From: Woeseiaceae bacterium
GTDB taxonomy: Bacteria > Pseudomonadota > Gammaproteobacteria > Steroidobacterales > Woeseiaceae
Assembly: GCA_021773135.1 (NCBI GenBank)
Contig: JAJFKP010000012.1
Location: forward strand, 27,270-91,269
Reading direction: 5' to 3'
Length of the DNA: 64,000 bases
Below are positions 57,448 through 64,000 of this stretch, one piece after another. A program made the position numbers and the translations under genes. The notes under the pieces were generated by a model. It did no database searches. It saw nothing but the letters and a program-made list of their open reading frames with translations, and was not told the DNA's origin. The stretch's first letter is position 1. Each line of letters opens with the position of its first letter.

Positions 57448-59052
57448 ATGGCCAAAACTAGTCCTGAGCAACCTCAATCTGTCAGTAAGCGGCAGTTCCT
57501 GGAGGCGGCTGCCGCCTTGGGCGGTGCATCCGCAGTCATGACGGCACTCGACGGCTGGGGCATAGGCTTCGCCTCTGCCGCGGAGGCGCCACCAAACCTG
57601 ATGGGGCGATCCAATGGCACCAAGGTACTTATTCTTGGTGGTGGCCTGTCCGGAATGACCGCCGCTTACGAGTTGGGGCAACGTGGTTACGACTGCCAGA
57701 TTCTTGAAGCACGATCGTATGCGGGTGGACGCTGCCAGTCGTCCCGGGCGGGCTTCACGACAACCGAGATGGACGGCTCGTCCCGGACCTGCGAATTCGA
57801 CGACGGCCAGTATTTTAACCATGGCGCGTGGCGCCTCCCCAGCTATCACCATGCGGTATTCCACTACGTACGGAAGTTCGGCATCCCGATGGAGATCATG
57901 GTCCAGGAAAACGACCAGGGTTACATACAAAACGATAACGCCGACGGACCGCTGGCCGGTCGCCGTTTTCGCAAGCGCGAGATAAAAGCTGACATGCGCG
58001 GCTACACCGCCGAGCTGCTGGCGAAACTAACCGATGAGGGCGCGCTCAACGATCGACTAAATGGTCGGGACAGAGAGCAGCTCACTGACTACCTCGTTCG
58101 CGAGGGATTCCTGGAGTTCAGGGATCTAAGCTACAAAGGCACGCACCACCGCGGGCTGGCAAATTTTGATGTCATGGCTGAGATGGGTCCGAATACCGCC
58201 TCGGAAGCACTGGCATTCAAGGAGCTGCTGCAGTCGGGTCTTGGCAATTCGTTCCAGGGTGTCACGACGATTGATCATCCGCATACCATGTACCAGCCTG
58301 TAGGCGGCATGGACCAGATCGCGAAGGCCTTCGAACGTAACCTCAATGACGTGATTACCTACAATGCCGAGGTGCAGGAACTGCGGCAAAATGCCGACGG
58401 TGTCGTTGTACCTTATCGCGATACCACGACCGGAAATTCAAGAGTTGCGAGAGCCGACTACTGCATTACGACCATTCCGTTGTCTATCATGCGGAAACTC
58501 CCGACAGACCTGTCCGATGAGTGCAAAGAGGCGATCTCTACACCAAATTTGTCGACGGTCGGTAAACTGGCACTGCAATTTGATCGCCGCTTTTGGGAAG
58601 AGGATGACGACATCTACGGGGGTTCGAGCACACTTGGCATCCCGGGACATACGGTCATCTATCCGTCATATGGATACTTCGGCAAGAAGGGCGTTATTCA
58701 GAGCGCATACGCATTTGGCCGGGTCGCTGAGACGCTGGGCGAATTGCCGCTGGATGAACAGGTCGAACAGGCAATCGAACGTACCGAACTCATTCATCCG
58801 GGACAATTCCGCAAGCATTACGACGGCAAGGCCTTCTCAATCGCGTGGCATCGCACTAAATACAACGAGGGCGGCTGGACGACCTGGTCGCCGCCGGATC
58901 GCCAGAAGCATGTGCCGGTGTTACGGGAACCACAAGGCAGAGTTTACTTTGCAGGCGACTACATCAGCGCCCTGGCCGGTTGGCAGGTCGGTGCAATTGA
59001 ATCAGCGTGGACGCAGATCGAAAAGGTCCATGCCAATGCCATGCAGGGCTGA
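57448..59052 (+). CDS. Flavin monoamine oxidase family protein, Tat-like signal
   Basis: A 534-residue FAD amine oxidase. A Tat-like leader (SKRQFLEAAAALGGASAV) lacks the second Arg (KR instead of RR). The dinucleotide-binding ILGGGLSGMTAAYEL and EARSYAGGRCQS are intact, and the C-terminal FAD motif is RVYFAGDYISALAGWQVGAIESAW. It resembles L-amino-acid or monoamine oxidases acting in the periplasm. GGCAGGAG precedes the ATG. Probably in operon with the YceI gene upstream; a terminator follows at 59111. Confidence 0.9.
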   Translation: MAKTSPEQPQSVSKRQFLEAAAALGGASAVMTALDGWGIGFASAAEAPPNLMGRSNGTKVLILGGGLSGMTAAYELGQRGYDCQILEARSYAGGRCQSSRAGFTTTEMDGSSRTCEFDDGQYFNHGAWRLPSYHHAVFHYVRKFGIPMEIMVQENDQGYIQNDNADGPLAGRRFRKREIKADMRGYTAELLAKLTDEGALNDRLNGRDREQLTDYLVREGFLEFRDLSYKGTHHRGLANFDVMAEMGPNTASEALAFKELLQSGLGNSFQGVTTIDHPHTMYQPVGGMDQIAKAFERNLNDVITYNAEVQELRQNADGVVVPYRDTTTGNSRVARADYCITTIPLSIMRKLPTDLSDECKEAISTPNLSTVGKLALQFDRRFWEEDDDIYGGSSTLGIPGHTVIYPSYGYFGKKGVIQSAYAFGRVAETLGELPLDEQVEQAIERTELIHPGQFRKHYDGKAFSIAWHRTKYNEGGWTTWSPPDRQKHVPVLREPQGRVYFAGDYISALAGWQVGAIESAWTQIEKVHANAMQG

Positions 59053-59110
59053 AGCTGCCGACTGACTGTGTGAATCGAGTTCGCTCACTGGCAAAGCAGC
59101 AAACGAAAAG

Positions 59111-59136
59111 GCACCCCTTGCGGGTGCTTTTTTTTG
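59111..59136 (+). terminator. Rho-independent terminator of the amine oxidase gene
   Basis: GCACCC (59111-59116) pairs with GGGTGC (59122-59127), followed by a run of eight or nine T residues. Confidence 0.9.
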
Positions 59137-59145
59137 CTTTTTATT

Positions 59146-59230
59146 AAGGGGTCGAACCGAAATACTGCCATAGATTGATTCTCGGCCGGATACGGTTGCG
59201 AAAGGTCCGATTAAATCGGTTCGACCCCTT
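59146..59230. repeat. GGGGTC-type palindromic repeat, copy A
   Basis: An 85-bp element bounded by AAGGGGTCGAACCGA and its inverse TCGGTTCGACCCCTT. Copy B lies at 62019-62105. The ends resemble the GGGGTC-starting palindromes associated with REP-associated tyrosine transposases in proteobacteria; no such transposase is in the window. It ends 23 bases before the TIGR04076-like gene, so it may include or replace that operon's promoter. Confidence 0.8.
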
Positions 59231-59253
59231 TATTTCTTGAGGACGAAACACGA

Positions 59254-59598
59254 ATGAATGACGAATTCGAATTGTGGAACCTGAAAGTCGAGGTGGTCGG
59301 CGACGAGTCCGCGATGGTTTGCGAGCATACAGCGGGCGACTCCTTTGATGTATGTGGTGAAGATATTACGTTTGCAAGCGGGGGGTCATTCTCGATGTAT
59401 GCACTCGCCGCTATTTTGCCGCTGTTGCCGGCCAAACAGCGGCAAACGCACGAAAATGACTGGATGACCACCGATGCTGAGATCGCCTGTCCCGATCCAA
59501 ATTGTGGTGCTCGCTTTCGAATTTCCCGTACTGGTAAAACAGTATTTCGTCATAGCGAAACGACGGTGGTGCCTCTGAAAAAAACCACCGATGATTGA
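59254..59598 (+). CDS. TIGR04076-like small protein
   Basis: A 114-residue cytoplasmic protein. The layout VEVVGDESAMVCEHTAGDSFDVCGEDITFASGGSFSMYALAAILPLLPAKQR followed by CPDPNCGARFRISRTG resembles the TIGR04076 family, whose members carry a C-terminal CPDP motif. Three Cys pairs could bind metal. GAGGAC supports the start. It overlaps the aldo/keto reductase gene by eight bases, so the two probably act together. Confidence 0.7.
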   Translation: MNDEFELWNLKVEVVGDESAMVCEHTAGDSFDVCGEDITFASGGSFSMYALAAILPLLPAKQRQTHENDWMTTDAEIACPDPNCGARFRISRTGKTVFRHSETTVVPLKKTTDD

Positions 59599-60634
59599 TG
59601 TATTGCGCGTCAATCTCGCGCCCGGATATTCAATCGCTAATATCATAAATGGCTGCTGGCAGCTATCACCGGGCCATGGTGGCGGGCCTACTTCAGGCAG
59701 GAATATCAAAAACCTGTTTGCTCAACTGGTAGACCATGGTTTTACGACTTTTGATTGCGCCGATATCTACACGGGTACCGAAGAATTGTTGGGTGAGTAT
59801 AGACGCTCGCTAAGCGATGCCGATCAGATACAAATTCACACAAAATTCGTCCCGAACAAGCAATCGCTTGGGCAGCTCAATGACAGGAAAATCGACGCGG
59901 CGATTGACCTGTCACGAAAAAAGCTGGGTGTTGATCGCCTTGACATGGTTCAGTTCCATTGGTGGAACTACGATGTGCCTGGCCTTGAACGAATGTATGA
60001 GCGATTATTATTTGCGCAAAGCAATGGCAAGATCCACTTATTAGGCGTCACCAATTTCAATACCAGGCAACTGCAAATACTTACAGAACGCGATGCATCC
60101 ATTGTGTCCGTTCAGACACAGTTCTCGTTAGTCGATCGCCGTCCTGAACAGGCCCTGAGCCCGTACTGCGTCAAAAATGCTGTTGGTATGTTGTCATATG
60201 GCGTACTTGCTGGCGGGTTTTTCAGCGAAAAATACCTTGGTCAAGCGTTACCCAGCGGATTGAATCGGTCACAGCAAAAGTACCGCTTGATAATTGATGA
60301 TGCGGGCGGCTGGGACAATTTTCAGGCCTTACTCGCACTGCTCGATGACATTGCTAAAAAACACCACACAAACATTCAATCGATCGCGATTCGCTGGGTC
60401 CTGGATCAACCAGGTGTCGCCGCAATCATATTGGGAATAGGCAGCCATTCACGGGCAGCCGAGAACCAGGCTATTGCAGCCCTTCACCTGGATGCCGACG
60501 ATCGGCAACGCCTAAACCAGCATCTGGCCACACAACGGTGCCCCGATGGTGATCCTTATGACCTTGAAAGAGAGCCTGGCACCCAGCATTACAGCGTTAT
60601 CAAAACGGATCTGCAGGATCCCGCTGCACAGTAA
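59591..60634 (+). CDS. Aldo/keto reductase
   Basis: A 347-residue NADPH-dependent TIM-barrel reductase. The catalytic tetrad is visible: Asp55 and Tyr60 in FDCADIYTG, Lys in IHTKFVP and His in MVQFHWWNY. SYGVLAGGFFSEKYLG and the C-terminal GIGSHSRAAEN cofactor block fit class AKR11-13-like enzymes. Substrate is unknown. It is translationally coupled on both sides: eight bases overlap upstream and one base downstream with the transporter. Confidence 0.93.
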   Translation: MIDVLRVNLAPGYSIANIINGCWQLSPGHGGGPTSGRNIKNLFAQLVDHGFTTFDCADIYTGTEELLGEYRRSLSDADQIQIHTKFVPNKQSLGQLNDRKIDAAIDLSRKKLGVDRLDMVQFHWWNYDVPGLERMYERLLFAQSNGKIHLLGVTNFNTRQLQILTERDASIVSVQTQFSLVDRRPEQALSPYCVKNAVGMLSYGVLAGGFFSEKYLGQALPSGLNRSQQKYRLIIDDAGGWDNFQALLALLDDIAKKHHTNIQSIAIRWVLDQPGVAAIILGIGSHSRAAENQAIAALHLDADDRQRLNQHLATQRCPDGDPYDLEREPGTQHYSVIKTDLQDPAAQ

Positions 60635-62010
60635 TGGCAGGAACGAGCCCAATGCCTGAACCGCGCAAATGGTCAAACCATCTGATGTTCCTGGCGGCCG
60701 CAATCGGCAGTGCAGTCGGCATATCCAATGTCTGGAAATTCACATACGTCGCCGGTGAAAATGGCGGTGGCGCGTTTGTTCTCGTTTACGTCTTCGCGAT
60801 CGCCTTTGTTGCACTGCCTGCATTAATTGCAGAGTTTCTTATTGGCAGACGAGGCGGTGCCAGTGTCGTTAAGACAATGGATAACCTTAAGACAAGGGAC
60901 GGCATCAGCCGTGCCTGGCGATACTACGGTCAGATGGCCGCACTCGGAGCGTTTATCGCGCTCAGTTTTTACAGTGTCATTGCCGGCTGGACCATTGACT
61001 ATTTCATTCGCAGCGTGACCGTTGGGTTCTCAGGAATTACAACAGCGCTAACCGAGGCCGCCCTGGAAGAATTAATGGTTAGCCCCGGGCGCATGATGAT
61101 GTCGCAACTGTTTTTCCTTGGCCTGACGGCAATCACCGTCGCAGCGGGGCTCCGTCATGGGCTCGAGAGAGTCTTGCGATGGTTGACACCGGCCCTTTTC
61201 GTATTGTTGATCTTACTACTGGCCTATGCCGTATTGGCTGGTGATTTTAGAGCCGCAGTCGAGTTTCTTTTTGTCCCGGATTTCTCCAAACTCAGCGCGG
61301 AGACCGTTTTACTGGCGGTCGGCCAGGCATTTTTCTCACTTGGGATCGGGCTCGGCGTGCTGCTGACTATCGGTGCCTACATGGACCAAAAAAGTTCGAT
61401 ACTCCGTGCCAGCCTGATTGTAGCCGGCGCCGATGCGGGCGTTGCCCTGGTCGCTGGTCTCGCCATATTTCCAATCGTCTTCGCCAACGGCCTGTCACCC
61501 GCAGAGGGTCCGGGCCTGATATTCATGACCCTTCCGGTTGCGTTCGGGAGCATGCCAGGAGGAGCCATACTTGCGCCGTTTTTTTTCATCCTTATGGCCA
61601 TTGCGGCACTGACCTCTGCAATCACCATCATGGAAACCATCGTTTCTACTATCGAAGACTACAGCAACCTGTCTCGGCACAAGATCGTATTGCTCGTGAC
61701 ATTCATGTTGTGGATTGCAGGTCTTGGCACGGTGTTTTCTTTCAGCGATTTGCAGAATTTTCATCCGCTGGAGTTTATCCCGGCGTTTGCTGACAGAAAC
61801 ATCTTCGAATCACTCGACTACATCGTCTCAAACTGGATGATGCCAGCAGGCGGTGTGCTGGTCGCATTGCTTGCCGGATGGGGACTGACACAATCTGCAA
61901 CACGCGAAGAGCTTCGACCGCCGGGCGGCGTAGTCTATAAAGTCTGGCACGCACTGGTCCGCTACGTTGTGCCAATTGCTATCGCGCTCGTATTCCTCGC
62001 GAATTTTTGA
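60634..62010 (+). CDS. Sodium-dependent transporter, NSS/SNF family
   Basis: A 458-residue inner-membrane symporter with about 11 helices. The first helix carries the Na+ and substrate motif FLAAAIGSAVGISNVWKFTY and GENGGGAFVLVY, as in LeuT and MhsT relatives. It likely imports an amino acid or amine with sodium. The ATG at 60634 shares one base with the reductase stop (TAATG); an ATG at 60652 is an alternative. Last gene of the repeat-bracketed operon. Confidence 0.93.
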   Translation: MAGTSPMPEPRKWSNHLMFLAAAIGSAVGISNVWKFTYVAGENGGGAFVLVYVFAIAFVALPALIAEFLIGRRGGASVVKTMDNLKTRDGISRAWRYYGQMAALGAFIALSFYSVIAGWTIDYFIRSVTVGFSGITTALTEAALEELMVSPGRMMMSQLFFLGLTAITVAAGLRHGLERVLRWLTPALFVLLILLLAYAVLAGDFRAAVEFLFVPDFSKLSAETVLLAVGQAFFSLGIGLGVLLTIGAYMDQKSSILRASLIVAGADAGVALVAGLAIFPIVFANGLSPAEGPGLIFMTLPVAFGSMPGGAILAPFFFILMAIAALTSAITIMETIVSTIEDYSNLSRHKIVLLVTFMLWIAGLGTVFSFSDLQNFHPLEFIPAFADRNIFESLDYIVSNWMMPAGGVLVALLAGWGLTQSATREELRPPGGVVYKVWHALVRYVVPIAIALVFLANF

Positions 62011-62018
62011 TTGTAAAT

Positions 62019-62105
62019 AAGGGGTCGAACCGAAATAATGGACACCCAAACGGGAGATACGGGTTGAGCCGAATTTCGAGTGTCCATTAATTCGGTTCGA
62101 CCCCT
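62019..62105. repeat. GGGGTC-type palindromic repeat, copy B
   Basis: An 87-bp element bounded by AAGGGGTCGAACCGAA and ATTCGGTTCGACCCCT, the same ends as copy A. Inside, TAATGGACAC pairs with GTGTCCATTA, extending the hairpin to about 26 bp per arm. It begins nine bases after the transporter stop codon and could fold into a strong transcript 3' end. Confidence 0.85.
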
Positions 62106-62192
62106 ATCTCATCTCATGGCGAACGCGATCCCGGTGTTACACTCCGAGCATACGTGCGTCTGTTGCTATAGCGAATACGAGGGGTACCGCGA

Positions 62193-62693
62193 ATGATTTT
62201 ACGATCGGAAATTGCGAGGGGAATTGCGAGGATTTTATCGGTAGCCGTGCTTATGACTTGCGTCAACACGACGGTCTACGCACAGGAAGACGAGGCAACC
62301 TCTGGTGGCAAATGGGACTCACCGTGGCGGGTATTGCTGCGTGCGGGCGTCATCGAAGGATGGACACAGGGCACTTCAGAGGAAAGACGGGACCTGATCA
62401 TGCCCGAATACTACGAAGTGCACAGGCTGTGGAAAGAGATGGGCGTCAAGATGATCGGTACGATTGACGACCATCTGACCCAGGCCGGCACCCCGGGGTC
62501 ACGGCATTACGGCTGGTATGAATTATACGAGGTCAACGAACTGGCGACCGTCGGCAAGATGCTTGATCTCATTCGCCGCAGTCAACTGGGTAAAGTTCGG
62601 CTGGACAAATACATGCGTTACGACGCACTGATCGGTACGCCACAGATATCGGCGGAACAGGCATTCGGACTGCTTCCCAGTCCGGAAGATTAG
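62193..62693 (+). CDS. Exported protein of unknown function
   Basis: A 166-residue protein with a signal peptide (ILSVAVLMTCVNTTVYAQ). The mature domain of about 135 residues is mixed alpha/beta with conserved-looking aromatic and charged blocks (EYYEVHRLWKEMGVKMIGTIDDHLTQAG, HYGWYELYEVNELATVGKMLDLIRRSQ). The repeated ELYEVN/LDLIRR pattern resembles small dimeric ferredoxin-like folds, but no family is assigned. Single gene. Confidence 0.75.
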   Translation: MILRSEIARGIARILSVAVLMTCVNTTVYAQEDEATSGGKWDSPWRVLLRAGVIEGWTQGTSEERRDLIMPEYYEVHRLWKEMGVKMIGTIDDHLTQAGTPGSRHYGWYELYEVNELATVGKMLDLIRRSQLGKVRLDKYMRYDALIGTPQISAEQAFGLLPSPED

Positions 62694-62832
62694 CCTAACA
62701 ATTCGAAAACAATGAGAATCGCTGCGCGACGATTGGCGCTTTTCGGAATCATGCAAATGCAACATGATTGCTGGAGCAATCACCGACTTGCATATGTTTG
62801 TATGCATTCGAAGACTGCAGTGAGTTTGGCCT

Positions 62833-63642
62833 ATGAGTAGATCCAGACGCAAACTATTGCTGGTGATCGGCGTGATACCGCTGGCTATCGTCGGAGCATT
62901 CGCGCTCGACCTTTATTATACCCAGGAAGAAATGATCTTTCCGGGAACAAAGTTATCGCCCGATTTTCAATTCGATTTCGACGTGCCGTTTCAGGAGATG
63001 ATGATTCCTGTAGACGGTGCAGAAATTAGCGGCCTGCATTTTCAACAGCCGGATCCGCGAGGGCTGATTTTCTTTCTGCACGGCAATGGCGGCAGCCTGG
63101 ATTCGTGGACGACCAATGTCGGCTATTACCAGGAGATCAACTACGATCTGTTTATTTTCGACTACCGCGGCTACGGGAAGAGTACGGGGCAAATTCAAAG
63201 TGAGGCGCAGTTGCACGAAGACGTCCGCACGGTATGGGAAGAAATTGCGCCGCTTTATCCGGACAAACCTATTGTCTTGTACGGCCGGTCATTGGGCACG
63301 GCGCTTGCAACGAAACTCGCGACCACTGTCAATCCTGACCTGCTGATCCTCGTATCGCCCTTCAGTAGCATGATCGCAATGGCGCGCCGACAGTACCCCT
63401 ACCTGCCTGACTGGCTGTTGCGCTATCAGTTTCGCACCGACGAGCACATCGCGGACGTGCAAACGCCGATAGTGTTCGTGCACGGTGACCAGGACAATTT
63501 CATACCACTGGAACACAGCATTACGTTAAAAGACCGAACCAGTGCGACTGCCAGGATGCTGGTCATTGAAGGCGCAGGACATGGCGATATCCATGAGTTC
63601 CGGAAGTATCTAGACGGGTTGGCGATGGCGTTGCCGAACTAG
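62833..63642 (+). CDS. Membrane-anchored alpha/beta hydrolase (BEM46/ABHD13-like)
   Basis: A 269-residue hydrolase with an N-terminal membrane helix (LLLVIGVIPLAIVGAFAL), after which YYTQEEMIFPGTKL is typical of ABHD13/BEM46 relatives. The oxyanion strand is LIFFLHGNGGS, the nucleophile is in YGRSLGTALA, the Asp in VHGDQDNFIP and the His in GAGHGDIHEF. It likely acts as an esterase or thioesterase at the membrane surface. Substrate unknown. Confidence 0.9.
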   Translation: MSRSRRKLLLVIGVIPLAIVGAFALDLYYTQEEMIFPGTKLSPDFQFDFDVPFQEMMIPVDGAEISGLHFQQPDPRGLIFFLHGNGGSLDSWTTNVGYYQEINYDLFIFDYRGYGKSTGQIQSEAQLHEDVRTVWEEIAPLYPDKPIVLYGRSLGTALATKLATTVNPDLLILVSPFSSMIAMARRQYPYLPDWLLRYQFRTDEHIADVQTPIVFVHGDQDNFIPLEHSITLKDRTSATARMLVIEGAGHGDIHEFRKYLDGLAMALPN

Positions 63643-63670
63643 TTCTCTGATTCAGGCAAGGATTGACTCG

Positions 63671-63735
63671 AATCGGCTCAGGCCGATTCTCACCCCTGCG
63701 GGGCGCCTGCGGCGTCTAAAACGCTGCCGCGTTTT
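63671..63735. repeat. Cluster of short hairpins in intergenic DNA
   Basis: Three consecutive perfect small palindromes: AATCGGC-TCAG-GCCGATT (63671-63688), CCCC-TGC-GGGG (about 63693-63703) and AAAACGC-TGCC-GCGTTTT (63718-63735). The compact modular look is that of an extragenic repeat element rather than a single terminator. Confidence 0.5.
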
Positions 63736-63776
63736 ATCGAACTGGCGCCCTCATCTGCAACCGGACACCCCAAACC

Positions 63777-63803
63777 AAAAAAGTCCCCGTTGGGGACCCT
63801 TTG
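63777..63803. terminator. Terminator-like hairpin
   Basis: GTCCCC (63783-63788) pairs with GGGGAC (63792-63797). On the minus strand it is followed by six T residues; on the plus strand only by CCTTTG. It would protect the neighbourhood from transcription out of the adjacent insertion element or end the hydrolase transcript. Confidence 0.6.
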
Positions 63804-63813
63804 TGCTTATCGA

Positions 63814-63855
63814 CAGATAGCTTACAGATTATTCCGATCACATAGTTTACACATT
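63814..63855 (+). mobile_element. Probable left end of an IS481-family insertion sequence
   Basis: Two imperfect 17-bp direct repeats, CAGATAGCTTACAGATT (63814-63830) and CACATAGTTTACACATT (63839-63855), 14 of 17 bases alike and 25 bases apart, lie just upstream of the transposase start. Such repeats are usual transposase-binding sites at IS ends. The exact terminus cannot be fixed without the other end. Confidence 0.5.
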
Positions 63856-63876
63856 GAGCATTTGGGGAGAGCCCAG

Positions 63877-64000
63877 ATGCCCTGGAAAGAGTGTAAACCA
63901 ATGGATGAACGACTTAAGTTTATTGCCAGATTGCTCGAAGGCGAGAAGATGGCACCGCTGTGCCGTGAGTTCGGCATTTCCCGGGTCACCGGCCACAAGA
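63877..64000 (+). CDS. IS481-family transposase (N-terminal part)
   Basis: The gene is cut by the right edge after 41 codons. The opening MPWKECKPMDERLKFIARLL and the HTH-like LCREFGISRVTGHK match the N-terminus of IS481-family DDE transposases. GGGGAGA lies before the ATG. Intactness of the element cannot be judged. Confidence 0.85.
   Translation, partial: MPWKECKPMDERLKFIARLLEGEKMAPLCREFGISRVTGHK

Noticed and set aside
58364..59065. 233-codon ORF overlapping the amine oxidase in another frame
   Set aside because: The amine oxidase frame has clear FAD motifs to its end; the overlapping frame is Arg/Ser-rich noise.
59215..59230. GGTTCGACCCC looks like a tRNA T-loop
   Set aside because: It is part of the palindromic repeat and has no acceptor, D or anticodon arms around it; the same string occurs in copy B.

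Overview
The window looks like an ordinary chromosomal segment of a moderately GC-rich, free-living, aerobic gammaproteobacterium, possibly a marine or sediment lineage. This is inferred from the E. coli-like Nei and RsgA, the many exported stress enzymes, REP-like palindromes and the GGGGTC-type repeats. No rRNA or tRNA is present to confirm it. About 57 protein genes are supported, one cut by each edge. I see no tRNA, CRISPR array or replication origin. GC content and codon statistics were not computed.

Layout. 1-4 kb: the end of an FtsX-type permease, a REP-like palindrome, and two tandem exported proteins sharing a 230-residue C-terminal domain. 4-7 kb: a small glycan island (GT17 glycosyltransferase, class I methyltransferase, divergent UDP-glucuronate decarboxylase) with a perfect 10-bp inverted repeat in the divergent promoter. 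7-9 kb: RsgA and a PhyH dioxygenase. 9.1-13.6 kb: a four-gene Gld-like ABC operon. 13.6-18.6 kb: secreted CocE-type hydrolase, FG-GAP/ASPIC protein, fasciclin protein and an NDUFA9-like reductase. 18.8-22.6 kb: photolyase converging on a translationally coupled nei-SDR-hydrolase operon. 22.7-24 kb: exported glutathione peroxidase and exported RidA-like protein.

24-29.3 kb is the most unusual stretch. It holds a 907-aa site-2-protease-like M50 membrane protein carrying two SMI1/KNR4 (SUKH)-like domains, then a degenerate ExeA/GspA-type ATPase fused to an FHA domain, then a divergent CPBP intramembrane protease. This is the best candidate for an undescribed system, although no functional link is proven.

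29.4-40 kb: a four-repeat DUF4397 lipoprotein with an RBS-masking leader hairpin, a His-rich mini-lipoprotein, an HemL-like aminotransferase, a P1B copper ATPase, a sirtuin, an orphan lipoprotein and a ZapG/YhcB protein. 39.3-41.8 kb: a TetR regulator divergent from a three-gene operon (DUF4345, NmrA-like, DUF1772), with three copies of a 15-bp palindrome between them. 42-46 kb: ferric-reductase-like membrane protein, Tat-exported intradiol dioxygenase and an exported KatG with an OxyR-like upstream site. 47-53 kb: BTLCP peptidase, a small acidic exported protein, CBM9/DUF5916 protein, M55 peptidase and acyl-CoA dehydrogenase. 53-59 kb: GMC oxidoreductase with its small subunit, ABM monooxygenase, two divergent YceI proteins and a flavin amine oxidase.

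59.1-62.1 kb: a TIGR04076-like / aldo-keto reductase / NSS transporter operon is bracketed, nearly gene edge to gene edge, by two copies of one palindromic repeat, like a cassette. The window ends with a small exported protein, an alpha/beta hydrolase, a cluster of hairpins and the start of an IS481-family transposase.
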